Of a DNA stretch of 64,000 nt, positions 51,937-62,045 are shown piece by piece. Numbering within the stretch: the stretch's first letter is position 1; each line of letters opens with the position of its first letter. A model generated the notes under the pieces. It was not told where the DNA came from. It did no database searches and was given only the letters and a program-made list of their open reading frames with translations. Both the position numbers and the translations under genes were made by a program. The DNA is from Meconema thalassinum (taxonomy: Eukaryota; Arthropoda; Insecta; Orthoptera; Tettigoniidae): positions 292,680,526 through 292,744,525 of the forward strand of contig OX336388.2 in the NCBI GenBank assembly GCA_946902985.2, read 5' to 3'.

Positions 51937-54900
51937 CTAAGCCTCAACAGGCAAGATAGCAACCATAGAAATTGGTCTAGTATAGACACCCTTACTAGTG
52001 AGAACATCTACAACTCTCACATGATTATCCCGACCCAAATGGCAGTGAGTTACCCTACCAATATTCCATACGAGAGGGGGACTTGGATCTCGCAAAAGAA
52101 CCATATCTCCCACTCGCACATCAGGCTGGGAAAGCCGCCACTTCTCTCTTCTGTTAAGTGAGCCGAGATACTCCAGCTTCCAACGGCGCCAAAAGGAGTT
52201 TCGCAAAGAGTCTAACTTCCTCCAGAAAATAGGCAACCTGAGATCACAGCGTCGACTCAGCAAAGGAGGCGTAGAAGCTAAAGAACAGCCTATTAAAAAA
52301 TGACCAGGTGTTAAGGGAAGAAGATCCTTAGGATCATTAGACAAAGGCGTGAGCGGCCTAGAATTTACAATACCCTCAACCTGAATAATTAAAGAATTGA
52401 ATTCCTCATAGGAAAGGATGGCTGAACCAAGGGTTTTCTTCAGCTGTCTCTTCGTGAGCTTTATGCAAGATTCCCAACGACCACCATGATGGGGGGCGTA
52501 TGGGGGAGTGAAATGCCATTTGAATCCCTTAGCATGCGAAAAATTAGAAAACTGTTCCTTAGCAGAAGGGGAGGTAAGCGCAGTTTTCCAAAGATCAAAA
52601 GTACTAACAAAAATTTTTGCGTTATCTGAGAAAACCTCAGAAGGAACACCCCTTCTAGCGGCAAATCTATAAAAGGCTGCTATAAAATAAGGAGTAGAAG
52701 CACTTGTAACCAACTCAAGGTGAATGGCTCCTGTCACCATGCACACAAATAAAGAAATATAAAGTTTACCTAACAACTTTCGCTTAGATAAAGGGGAATT
52801 AACTTGATAGACATAAGGACCGGCATAATCGATACCCGTTAGGGCGAAAGGCTTACTAGGTTCGGAACGAAAATATGGCAAGTTTCCCATAATTTGCGTG
52901 ATTGGCGGGGGCTTAGATTTGAAACAAGGTATACATTTCCGAATAACAGAAGAAACTTCATGAACACCGTTAATGAGCCAATATTTCTCGCGAATTAAAC
53001 AAAGCAAAGTGCGGGTGCCAGCGTGCAAATTCTGATAATGAAATTTCTTTACGATAAGAGTAGTAATAGGATGTCTAGAAGGGAGAATAATGGGATGTTT
53101 TTTCTCATCTGAGTAACTAGAATATTCTAGCCTACCCCCCACTCTTATTAATCCATCTTGGTCCAAAAAAGGGGTGAGAGGTAACAGCCTACTAGACTTT
53201 GGTAAAGCTTTTTTGCTTAAAAGCGTCTGATACTCAAGAAAGAATACTTCTTGTTGCATGAGAAACAAGATTCTACGAGTAGCAAATTCCAATTCCATTT
53301 TAGTGAGAAAGGGTTGCGGTTTCACAGGCTGATCAAGAACAAGAAATTTCCATCGAAATAAATATGCTACCACACGAATTAATTTATTAAATGAAGAGTA
53401 ACGCTGAAACAGACTAGTAGCAATAGAAGTTAGAAAAAGGGAAGCGGTAACAATGCGAGCATCAGGAACATCTTCTGCGAGTGGATTAGATGAACGAGGC
53501 CAACAAGAGAAATCCTGACTGAGCCACGCCGGACCATTCCAGTATAATTTAAGAGAAATTAATTTCTTGGGCAAGCAGCCACGTGAAATTATATCAGCGG
53601 GGTTTTCTTTTCCCGGAACATGATTCCATTGGTCAAAATGAGACAACTCTTGTATTTTAGAAACGCGATTAGCCACAAAAGTGGTCCAATGCGAAGAAGG
53701 TTTTGAAAGCCAAGCTAACACGATGGAAGAATCACTCCAAAACCATGTGGTCGAAAATTTCAAATTTAAACTGATTTTTAATTTGCTGGCTAATTCCACA
53801 GCCATTACAGCAGAACATAATTCCAATCTAGGCAAAGATATGGATTTGAGTGGGGCTACCTTTGATTTTGCGCAAATTAAATTGGAAAATCCGGGTAAAG
53901 TATTGGAAGAGCGGCCTACTAAATAGGCGCAGCAACCGTATGCCTTTTCAGAACTATCTGCAAATACGTGCAAATCGAAATACTGACATGAAAGGTCCGA
54001 AATTAAAGTGCGGGGAATAGAAATTTGAGAAAGATCTAACAAACTCTTGCGGTATTTCAACCACTCATCCAAAAGGGGGGAGGGTACCTCCTCATCCCAA
54101 CCAATTTTCAATAACCAAAGTTTTTGCAGGAAAATTTTTGCAGTAATAACCACCGGAGCAATGTACTGCAAGGGATCAAAAACTTTTGCTATTTCTGATA
54201 ATAATTGCCTTTTCGTTTGAGGGTGAAACTCAGATAAGTGTACCTGATAGCAAAAGGTATCTGAAGAAGGAGACCAAGAAACACCCAAGGTTTTAATAGC
54301 TGATTCCTCAGTAGGAAGCGCAACACATTTGTCAACAGGAGTTACTTGTGAAAAGTTAGATAAAAATTCGGTTGAGTTCGAGTTCCACTTATGAAGGGTA
54401 AACCCACCACCGGAAAGAAGAGAGTTTAAATCTTCACAAACAAGAAGTGCGTCAGAGATACTAGGAAAGGAATACAGAAAATCATCTACATAAAATGCAG
54501 TTTTCAAAACTTCAGAAGCTAGAGGATGAAAAAGATGACCATCTTGTTCGGCCAACATGTGAAGAGATCGTATTGCGAGAAAGGCAGACGGCTTAAGACC
54601 GTATGTCACTGTTCTTAAACGAAATATTTTTATAGGTTTTGCATTGTCGTCTCGCCACAAAATTCTTTGCAAATCACGTTGTTCTGAATTTACTAGAATT
54701 TGCCTATACATTTGCTTGATGTCAGCAAGGACAGCAATGGGGAATAGACGAAAGTTAAGTAAAACTGAAGTAAGATCTGTCTGAATAGCGGGTCCAGAAT
54801 GCAGAGTGTCATTGAGAGAAACACCATTAGCATCTGGAGATGACCCATTAAAAACCACTCTTATCTGTTCTCGGGTGGAAGAATTTTTCCAAACCGGATG

Positions 54901-57096
54901 ATGATTAAGATATACTATTTCTTTAGGAGGATTACTAATTTCTTCAGATTTTGCAACGACTTCCATGTGATTCGCTGATTCGTATTCTTCCATGAAGGAA
55001 GTATACTGAGTTTTTAAGAGAGCATCTTTTTTAAAGCGATTTTCAATTGCGAATAAAGCTTTGAGAGCTCTGGAATGTGATTCTGTAATAACAGGGGGGT
55101 TAAAAATGCGAGGAAGAGTAACCACGAATCTGCCTTCAGTAGTGCGAACAGTGGTTTCTACGTAGTGTGTTTCACAGATCTCATTATTGAGAGAATGAGG
55201 TGAGGTGACTTGAATATCCTCAATGTCCCAGAACTTAATTAATTCTTGATTTAAATCAGCACCAACAAAATAACAATGAGATTTTTGTTGAACGGGGTTG
55301 CGGTATATTTGCCCAGTGGCAATCCAACCAAAATCAGTTCTACGAAAGAAAACATCACGGGCAACTTTAACCTTTTCCGGATGTAAACATTGCCAAAAAA
55401 TGCTGGCACTTAAAAGAATTTCTACAGATGAAGCTCTGTTGAAATTCGGATCTGCAAGTTGCAAATGATGCGGAATATTCCAACCCTGGACTTGAAAAGA
55501 AGTAATGGGGGTGTCATTACCTATGGAATTTATAATTAAAAAATCTAAATTTAAATGAATGCCAAGATTATTGGAATCTTTTACATCCACTTTAGCATAA
55601 CTCAGAGATTGCGATTTGGAACCATTAATTCCTGTAACTTCTATAGAAGTAGGGCATATTTGTAGACCTAACTTGCGAACTAGCGATTCACTGATAAAAT
55701 TGTTAGTTGCAGCATTATCTAACAATCCCCTTACAGAAACCCATTTTCCGTGAACATTCTTCACTAGAATTTGGACAGTGGACAATAAAACTTGAGTTTT
55801 ACTGAACGAAACAGAGCTTTGAGTAAAAGACTGAGCGTTATTCGGCAAAGTCTCAGAATGAGATTTAGCGGATGAACTATTGGTTGCTGATGACCGCGAT
55901 CTTTCATGCCTATGCAGGAGAGTATGATGCTTTGCTTTACAGTGAAAACATAACCGTTCAGAACGACAATTGCTTATCATATGTGTCGCTGATAGGCAAT
56001 TAAAGCAGTGCTTGTGGGTGGTAATTAATTTGCGTCTTTCATCCACAGATAAAGATTTGAATTGAGCGCATTGGTACAAGTTATGTGGTTGTTGACACAA
56101 AACACAAGCTTGTGCTTGATTGGAAGACCGAATATTGGTAGAAAAGACATGTGACCTTAGTACTCTCTGAGTGGGGCTGATGTCCTTACTATTAGAGGGA
56201 GGTTTGAAGGTAGCGCTACTCTTTTGACTGGCTACAGCAGAGAGAATTTGGCATTTCGCCTTTAAGAATTTAATAATAGCTTCATAGGTACACAATGAAT
56301 GTTGCGACAGAGCTGCTTCCCAATCTTTTAAAGTTTTAGTGTCTAATTTAACAGAAATAAGATGAATCAAAAATAGATCCCAATGGTCAACTGGTTGGTC
56401 CAAATTTGCAAGCGCACGAATATGAAGTTCCGCAGCATCGATCAGATTACGAAGCGAGGCAAGATTATCAGCTTGAACAATAGGTAAATTGAATAAACCC
56501 TGTATGTGACGTTGAGTTTTTAAACGAGTGTTCCCAAACCGATCTCTGAGAAGTGCCAAAGCTACTTCATAATTTTCATTTGTCAACGTAAGCTCTTGGA
56601 TGAGTTTAAGTGCGTTGCCTTGCAAGGACAAACGCAAATAATGAAACTTCTGTATTGAAGGAAGAGAATCGTTTTCGTGAATCAATGAATTGAATAATTC
56701 AAAAAATGGTTCCCATGTAGCTTCATCTCCGGTAAATTTAGGTAATTCTATTTTCGGTAATATAACACGGGAAGGAAAAGAAGAAGATTCTGAAGGAATT
56801 TTCTCCTGCTTTTCCTGCAATGTTAAACTTCTTAAAAGCTGCTTCGCGTCTGCGAACCCCTTATAATATAGATTTTCAACCTCACAACGGTCACTTTGCA
56901 GATCGGGATCCTTGGTCTCAATATTACTTTGGATCTCATCATATTTTTCAAAGGCCTGTTCATAACCTTTCAGTCTTTGAGAAATTATGTCACTATTACG
57001 TTCTTTTTCCGGGAGCTCATCTAGAAAAGTGCGAAAACGCGTTAACTTGCCTTTGACAGAAGCTCTGGCATTAATGAGTTTCTCGTCAATCGGCAT
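51937..57096 (-). CDS. gag-pol: BEL/Pao Gag-Pol polyprotein (second family)
   Basis: One uninterrupted frame on the minus strand. I take the ATG at 57096 (1,719 residues); the frame is open eight codons further back to a GTG at 57120. Approximate order: BEL gag domain with LPKIELPKFTGDEATWEPFF (near residue 115); Zn knuckles CVLCQQPHNLYQC (330) and CFNCLSATHMISNC (362); protease-like LLDNAATNNFIS (458); RT with AVLADIKQMYRQI and FYVDDFLY (866); RNase H HVFADSSEKAY (1044); integrase finger starting HAGTRTLLCLIREKYW (1357); DDE core GIDYAGPY (1421), FSDNAKIF (1487) and GGRWESC (1537). The RT box is canonical YVDD. The protease block reads DNA where retroviral-type proteases have DTG or DSG, an oddity worth checking. 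No stop or frameshift. No env. Confidence 0.95.
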   Translation of the reverse strand: MPIDEKLINARASVKGKLTRFRTFLDELPEKERNSDIISQRLKGYEQAFEKYDEIQSNIETKDPDLQSDRCEVENLYYKGFADAKQLLRSLTLQEKQEKIPSESSSFPSRVILPKIELPKFTGDEATWEPFFELFNSLIHENDSLPSIQKFHYLRLSLQGNALKLIQELTLTNENYEVALALLRDRFGNTRLKTQRHIQGLFNLPIVQADNLASLRNLIDAAELHIRALANLDQPVDHWDLFLIHLISVKLDTKTLKDWEAALSQHSLCTYEAIIKFLKAKCQILSAVASQKSSATFKPPSNSKDISPTQRVLRSHVFSTNIRSSNQAQACVLCQQPHNLYQCAQFKSLSVDERRKLITTHKHCFNCLSATHMISNCRSERLCFHCKAKHHTLLHRHERSRSSATNSSSAKSHSETLPNNAQSFTQSSVSFSKTQVLLSTVQILVKNVHGKWVSVRGLLDNAATNNFISESLVRKLGLQICPTSIEVTGINGSKSQSLSYAKVDVKDSNNLGIHLNLDFLIINSIGNDTPITSFQVQGWNIPHHLQLADPNFNRASSVEILLSASIFWQCLHPEKVKVARDVFFRRTDFGWIATGQIYRNPVQQKSHCYFVGADLNQELIKFWDIEDIQVTSPHSLNNEICETHYVETTVRTTEGRFVVTLPRIFNPPVITESHSRALKALFAIENRFKKDALLKTQYTSFMEEYESANHMEVVAKSEEISNPPKEIVYLNHHPVWKNSSTREQIRVVFNGSSPDANGVSLNDTLHSGPAIQTDLTSVLLNFRLFPIAVLADIKQMYRQILVNSEQRDLQRILWRDDNAKPIKIFRLRTVTYGLKPSAFLAIRSLHMLAEQDGHLFHPLASEVLKTAFYVDDFLYSFPSISDALLVCEDLNSLLSGGGFTLHKWNSNSTEFLSNFSQVTPVDKCVALPTEESAIKTLGVSWSPSSDTFCYQVHLSEFHPQTKRQLLSEIAKVFDPLQYIAPVVITAKIFLQKLWLLKIGWDEEVPSPLLDEWLKYRKSLLDLSQISIPRTLISDLSCQYFDLHVFADSSEKAYGCCAYLVGRSSNTLPGFSNLICAKSKVAPLKSISLPRLELCSAVMAVELASKLKISLNLKFSTTWFWSDSSIVLAWLSKPSSHWTTFVANRVSKIQELSHFDQWNHVPGKENPADIISRGCLPKKLISLKLYWNGPAWLSQDFSCWPRSSNPLAEDVPDARIVTASLFLTSIATSLFQRYSSFNKLIRVVAYLFRWKFLVLDQPVKPQPFLTKMELEFATRRILFLMQQEVFFLEYQTLLSKKALPKSSRLLPLTPFLDQDGLIRVGGRLEYSSYSDEKKHPIILPSRHPITTLIVKKFHYQNLHAGTRTLLCLIREKYWLINGVHEVSSVIRKCIPCFKSKPPPITQIMGNLPYFRSEPSKPFALTGIDYAGPYVYQVNSPLSKRKLLGKLYISLFVCMVTGAIHLELVTSASTPYFIAAFYRFAARRGVPSEVFSDNAKIFVSTFDLWKTALTSPSAKEQFSNFSHAKGFKWHFTPPYAPHHGGRWESCIKLTKRQLKKTLGSAILSYEEFNSLIIQVEGIVNSRPLTPLSNDPKDLLPLTPGHFLIGCSLASTPPLLSRRCDLRLPIFWRKLDSLRNSFWRRWKLEYLGSLNRREKWRLSQPDVRVGDMVLLRDPSPPLVWNIGRVTHCHLGRDNHVRVVDVLTSKGVYTRPISMVAILPVEA

Positions 57097-57395
57097 TATG
57101 AAAGTTTGCTGTGTACTCACGACTATACTGTGAGCTGGTACACCTTGCTTCGGAAGAAGTTGACAGTCTGCCAGAAAAGAGAGTGCGGCTTCCCCTGCGG
57201 TGAAATACGGGCCTGCTGTTTGTCTCCCTTCTCAGTGCCAACCATATACACTCGAGCTGAAACTTTCGAAGTAGATTAGAAAACACAATTTTTAAAATAT
57301 TAACACACTCAATGTTCAGTATGGCATTTAAATTTTGAATTAGTTCCAACATTAAGAAATTTGAAGATTTGGTTAAACAGAATGTTTACAAGCAT

Positions 57396-57412
57396 CCCGG
57401 TTATAGGCACCA
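57396..57412 (-). promoter_or_regulatory. Primer-binding site of the second BEL/Pao element
   Basis: In minus sense the LTR ends CATAACCA, then three bases, then TGGTGCCTATAACCGGG. The TGG start and position fit a tRNA primer site. I could not assign the tRNA. Confidence 0.65.
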
Positions 57413-57415
57413 AAA

Positions 57416-58583
57416 TGGTTATGTGGAGAACAGCCCAGATTCATCAACATAAACGGGAGGACAGCATCAGGCTTAAGGCCTGGACAAAATAACTTCCTTG
57501 AGAGAAGATTAGACTGAAAGGATTGGGCTAAGGAAATGCGGCCTGGTTCTTTCAATACTAGACTGAACATTGAGAGTAAATACAATACTTTTATTTTTAG
57601 GGTGAAACTTGCAAACACATTAATAAAGCCTTAATTAAAAAATTAGTTATGCTGGCCCGCCTGGGGCAGTTTCAAATGTTCATTAATTTTAATTAGGTTG
57701 GCCCAGCCATGGGCTATTACTCAAAAGTTCATTCTGCTTGATGCACACACAAATTTAATATTCTTGCACTTGCTAGCAAACACTTAAAACGAAGATGATT
57801 AAGATAATAATAAAAAAGGCAGAAACTTATCTTTAGTGGCGATGACTAGAAGCATGCTGACGGAGACTGCCGTGGCCAACACTAGATTTTTTGGTAGTAG
57901 AATTTGAAATGTCCAGCATCAGGAAAATAACTTCGCCAGGGCGACCAGCGCTGTACATTGGCTAACATCGTTAGGTTTTGATGCTATTTCTTGAATGCCA
58001 AATAACATGGCATTTAGAACTGCGATTTGATGCAGCTTCTTGCGGTTTGGAGTAAAAACGTAGAATGCACTTTCTCAGTGCTGAAGCTCTCTGCTGTTGC
58101 GTTTCCTGGTAGTTTCACTCATAAATGCAGATTAGGCCTGAAGTTTAGAAGGCCCCGGAGAAGGGCGGAAGGCACGAATGCCTCTCGCTAGTTGAAGAAG
58201 ACCGTAGAAGGTTTGAAGAAGGAATGCTGATGGAGAGCAAAACGCCGCCACTTAAATAATAACATCATGGAAACGTCTGGAAGCCAAGCTGGCGGGCGAT
58301 GATTGGCCAGGGCAAGCTGTGACGTCAGTCATACAGGAAGGCAGCAAGCAAGTCGACACCCTTTTCAGTATGCGATCGTAAGCTGGAGGCGCATGACCTA
58401 TTAACACGCTGAGGTAAGAGTCTTAGATATATATAGAGAGAGAGATTAAACACTAGTAATAAACATTATAATGTTAACAGAAATGAATAAGTACATATGT
58501 TTTCGTTCGGTGGTCTCAAAAGCATTTAACTGACAAATGCGGCACAAAAGAAAAACGCACTATAAACATCACGAAAGTGATCA
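57416..58583 (-). repeat. 5' LTR (minus sense) of the second BEL/Pao element
   Basis: 1,168 bp, direct copy of 50695-51862. The downstream leader 57121-57415 shows no other gene. Confidence 0.95.
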
Positions 58584-58667
58584 CAGCGGAACAACTAGAC
58601 CATCTCCCATCGCTCTGAACTTCATATCATCGCATTCACAGGAAATAGAACATCATAATTTCACCCT

Positions 58668-61600
58668 TTACACATCTCGAGTTTCTCGTTCACTAGCAGG
58701 TTTACAATTCGATATATGAGTCCTAAAAACACGTTTCCTAGACAGATCCTCTAATAACACTGTTACTTCATAAGGAAAGGACAGAATCTCATAGGGGCCC
58801 TCATATTTTGGCTGCAGCTTACCTGATACCTGACGACCTGGGGCCTTAGCCCAGAAGTTTTTTGCATAGACAAAATCTCCGACAGAATATCCACCCTGTT
58901 TTCGGCCCAAATTATATCTCTCAGCCAGCTTATCATGCGAGATCTTTATAGCAGCTTTGGCCTCCTTCCAGATTTCCCTGACACGATCAGGAGAGGGTTG
59001 GTCAGGAAGCAGATCATGAAGTGACCACAGATTCGTTAGAGGGGAATTTGGGACGAACGCATACATAAGTGAGAACGGCGTTTTCCCATGGGATTCATGC
59101 TCAGCAGTATTAAAAGCGTAGGGTAACCAATGTAATGACGAATCCCACTTGGCATGATTGTCTCGATGATATGCGATAAGTGCAGCTCTCAAATTTCGGT
59201 TAACTCTCTCTGCCAAACTAGGGTTGGGGTAATAGGGTGTCGTGGTGACATGGGAAACAGCATAATCAAAACAAAATTTTCTAAACTGATGAGAAACAAA
59301 GGCCTTGGCATTATCTGACACCAAGTATTGACTAGGACCAAAGGAAGAGAAAACAGACTTTAAACATCTTATGACAGTAGCAGAGTCACAATTTCTAGTG
59401 GGAAAAATCCATGAAAAGCGAGAGAAACCATCGACACAAACAAAAGCAAAACGGTTACCCAGTTTAGACCTCGGCAGGGGTCCAACAAAATCCACATACA
59501 AGCGTTCCATGGGCCTAGACGCAGATTCAGAAGCTAACTTACCAACCTTACCACTGACTGTGGGCTTACTTACCTTACAATCGTGACACCCCAGCACGAA
59601 CTTTCTCACATCCTTATCGAGACCCTTCCAAAAAAAAGACTGCCTTATTTTCTGTCGAGTTTTGAAAATTCCTAGGTGGCCTCCAGCGGGTGACTCGTGA
59701 AAATACATTAGCATGCCATTTATCAGCTGAGTAGGCAAAACAACCTTAGGCTTTCTATCACGCCTAGTTACACAACATAATACACCAGACTTTAAAATAT
59801 AAGGCTTTATCTCTTCTCCAGAAACTAATCGAGCAATTAAATCACACAAGACGGGATCTTCCTTCTGATGGTTAGCAATGTCTCCAAACAATAACGGTGA
59901 ATTTACTAACATGTGTTGAGCAGAATTAGCCCCAACAACAACAGGTTCCTCTAAAGAGGGAGTTTCACACCCGTCAGGAATTTCTCCATAGAGACGCTTA
60001 AGTGACACAGCACAAATATTTTCATGATTTTCCTCGGGAACGAGATTCTTACATTTATTAGGAACTTCTTCATACATGCGGCTAAGGGAGTCTGCTATGA
60101 CATTTTCACAACCCTTTATATGACGAACGGTGAACTGAAATGATGAAATACGGGTTGCCCACCTGGCGATTCGCCCAGTGGTTCGAGGTCTAGCCAGGAC
60201 CCAGCTCAGGGCCTGGTTATCGGTTTCAAGTTCGAAAGGAACATGTTCGACATACATTCGGAATTTCTCCAGTCCAAACATCACTGCGAGCCCCTCAAGC
60301 TCATACACGGAATAATTTACTTCAGCAAGGGACAGAGTTCGAGAAGCAAAACCAATAGGTCGTCTACCTAACTCACTTTCTTGTAACAACACAGCAGCTA
60401 CAGCACCGAGCGACGCATCAGTCTGGATTATAAACTTCTTACTGAAATCAGGGACAGCGAGGACAGGAGCGCTACACAGTGCCTCCTTCAAATCGTCAAA
60501 AGCTGCTTGCTGCGACGGACCCCATTCAAATTTCACGTCAGACCTTCGCAGATGATTAAGTGGCAACGCCCGCTGTGCAAAATTGGGTATAAATTTGCGC
60601 AGAAAGCCAACCATTCCCACGAATCGGGCTACTCCTTTCACATTTTTAGGGGGTGCAAAATCTCTAATTCCCTGGGTTCGGGAGTCATCGACCGAAACAC
60701 CTTCAGCAGAAACAACATGACCAAGAAAGGCAATTTTAGGTTTAGCTAGGGACACTTTAGACAACTTTACGGTTAGACCAGCAGATTTTAACCTCTCAAA
60801 TACTTCACGAAGATGGCGCACGTGGTCTTCGAACGTCTCGCTATAAACAACAACATCGTCCAGGTAGTGATACAAATAATCAAATTTGATGCCAGAAAAC
60901 ACGTGATCAAGAAGCCTACTAAGCACAGCGCCCCCTGTAGAGATACCAAAAGGTAATCTGCAATATTCATAGAGATTCCAATCGGTGGCGAATGCAGTCA
61001 GATGCTTAGATTCTTCAGCTAACGGAATTTGGAAATATGCCTGCGTCAGGTCAATGAGGCTATAATAGGAGGCGTTTTTGAACCAGGAAAAACAGCTATG
61101 TAAATCAGGAAGAGGGATGGATTCTAAAACAATCTTTTTGTTTAACCTACGATAATCTACGACTGGCCGAAAACCACCATTTGGCTTAGGTACTAAGAAC
61201 ACAGGTGAGGAATATGCTGATGTGGAGGGTCGAATCACTCCATCTAGTAACATCTGATCGATTAATTTCTTTATTTCCAACATTTTGGGTGGACTCAAAC
61301 GGTAGGGAGGATGCCTGACCGGTATAGTATCCGTTACTTCAATTTTATACTCCAGGACCTTAGTCATTCCTAATTCGTCAGTGAACACCTCGGGAAAATA
61401 CCCACACAAATCCCGAATCTCTTTAGCTTGAGCGTCAGATAAATTACTTAAATCCAAGGATTCAACCCCGGTGGACAAGACGGGTTCAGCATCACGGTTG
61501 GCAACATGAGCACTCGCGCTAGGGACAGCAGTAGAAAAGAATTTAAATTTTACCTCAGAACCAAAACTGAACCAGAATGATTTGTGTTGCATATCTAGCA

Positions 61601-62042
61601 GTAAGCCAGTATGAGCAAAAAAATTAGCGCCCAGAATAATAGGACATGACAAATTCTTAATGACCCAAAAGGAAAATTTCCAACAAAATTTATGAATCCG
61701 AACCTTAAACTTCACACAACCAAGAACGTTCAATTGAGCACCGTTGGCAGAAACCAACTTAACATCTACATTTGACAGGTTACTGAATTTACAAATGAGT
61801 TTCATAGACAAATACCAATTTTCGCTAACCAATGAAGCAGCGCTTCCCGAGTCTAACAAAGCTATTACACAAGCGTCATTAATTGCAATTTCAACCATAG
61901 GAGAGGGTAGAACTACATCAGAAACTTTAGAACAGACACCATTTGCTCCGATAACTTTGGCATCATCCCTCGTCACCTCATTTCCCAATGCACATCGCCG
62001 ATCCTTGGCAAGGAGGATTTCAGGATGCTTGTCTCGGAATAG
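58668..62042 (-). CDS. pol: Gypsy Pol polyprotein (protease, RT, RNase H, integrase)
   Basis: Open from directly after the gag stop (CTA codon at 62040-62042) to the stop at 58668, over 1,100 residues, in the same frame as gag. No ATG start is needed if it is made by read-through. Parts in order, counted from 61988: aspartic protease IALLDSGSAASLVS (about residue 44); RT with VFLVPKPNGGFRPVVDYRRL and YHYLDDVVVY (about 380); RNase H FIIQTDASLGAVAAVLLQ (about 515); H2C2 integrase finger HLGIFKTRQKIRQSFFWKGL (about 770); integrase core DFVGPLP, VSDNAKAF and LAERVNR (about 830-945); C-terminal KYEGPYEIL. All catalytic residues appear present. Typical Ty3/Gypsy order with integrase last. No frame breaks were found, so this pol may be functional. 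Confidence 0.95.
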   Translation of the reverse strand, partial: LFRDKHPEILLAKDRRCALGNEVTRDDAKVIGANGVCSKVSDVVLPSPMVEIAINDACVIALLDSGSAASLVSENWYLSMKLICKFSNLSNVDVKLVSANGAQLNVLGCVKFKVRIHKFCWKFSFWVIKNLSCPIILGANFFAHTGLLLDMQHKSFWFSFGSEVKFKFFSTAVPSASAHVANRDAEPVLSTGVESLDLSNLSDAQAKEIRDLCGYFPEVFTDELGMTKVLEYKIEVTDTIPVRHPPYRLSPPKMLEIKKLIDQMLLDGVIRPSTSAYSSPVFLVPKPNGGFRPVVDYRRLNKKIVLESIPLPDLHSCFSWFKNASYYSLIDLTQAYFQIPLAEESKHLTAFATDWNLYEYCRLPFGISTGGAVLSRLLDHVFSGIKFDYLYHYLDDVVVYSETFEDHVRHLREVFERLKSAGLTVKLSKVSLAKPKIAFLGHVVSAEGVSVDDSRTQGIRDFAPPKNVKGVARFVGMVGFLRKFIPNFAQRALPLNHLRRSDVKFEWGPSQQAAFDDLKEALCSAPVLAVPDFSKKFIIQTDASLGAVAAVLLQESELGRRPIGFASRTLSLAEVNYSVYELEGLAVMFGLEKFRMYVEHVPFELETDNQALSWVLARPRTTGRIARWATRISSFQFTVRHIKGCENVIADSLSRMYEEVPNKCKNLVPEENHENICAVSLKRLYGEIPDGCETPSLEEPVVVGANSAQHMLVNSPLLFGDIANHQKEDPVLCDLIARLVSGEEIKPYILKSGVLCCVTRRDRKPKVVLPTQLINGMLMYFHESPAGGHLGIFKTRQKIRQSFFWKGLDKDVRKFVLGCHDCKVSKPTVSGKVGKLASESASRPMERLYVDFVGPLPRSKLGNRFAFVCVDGFSRFSWIFPTRNCDSATVIRCLKSVFSSFGPSQYLVSDNAKAFVSHQFRKFCFDYAVSHVTTTPYYPNPSLAERVNRNLRAALIAYHRDNHAKWDSSLHWLPYAFNTAEHESHGKTPFSLMYAFVPNSPLTNLWSLHDLLPDQPSPDRVREIWKEAKAAIKISHDKLAERYNLGRKQGGYSVGDFVYAKNFWAKAPGRQVSGKLQPKYEGPYEILSFPYEVTVLLEDLSRKRVFRTHISNCKPASERETRDV

Positions 62043-62045
62043 TCA
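62037..62045 (-). promoter_or_regulatory. Gag/Pol junction: TGA followed by CTA
   Basis: In minus sense gag ends AAA AGA AAT TGA (stop at 62043-62045), then CTA TTC CGA continues open into pol in the same frame. TGA followed by CTA is a known leaky stop context in several viruses, so the sequence would permit a small amount of Gag-Pol by read-through. An alternative is a simple nonsense mutation in a once continuous frame. Confidence 0.6.

Larger units (their letters stand above)
50695..58583 (-). mobile_element. Second intact BEL/Pao LTR retrotransposon
   Basis: Direct LTRs of 1,168 bp (50695-51862 and 57416-58583), TGGTTATG...GTGATCA, with no differences seen in the stretches compared, and a CAGCG duplication. 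Read on the minus strand it has a 5' LTR, a primer site, one open gag-pol frame, and a G-rich tract before the 3' LTR. It sits in the same orientation as the surrounding Gypsy element, between its pol gene and its 3' end. Different family from the 22890-28500 element: other LTR length, other primer, dissimilar protein. Confidence 0.95.
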
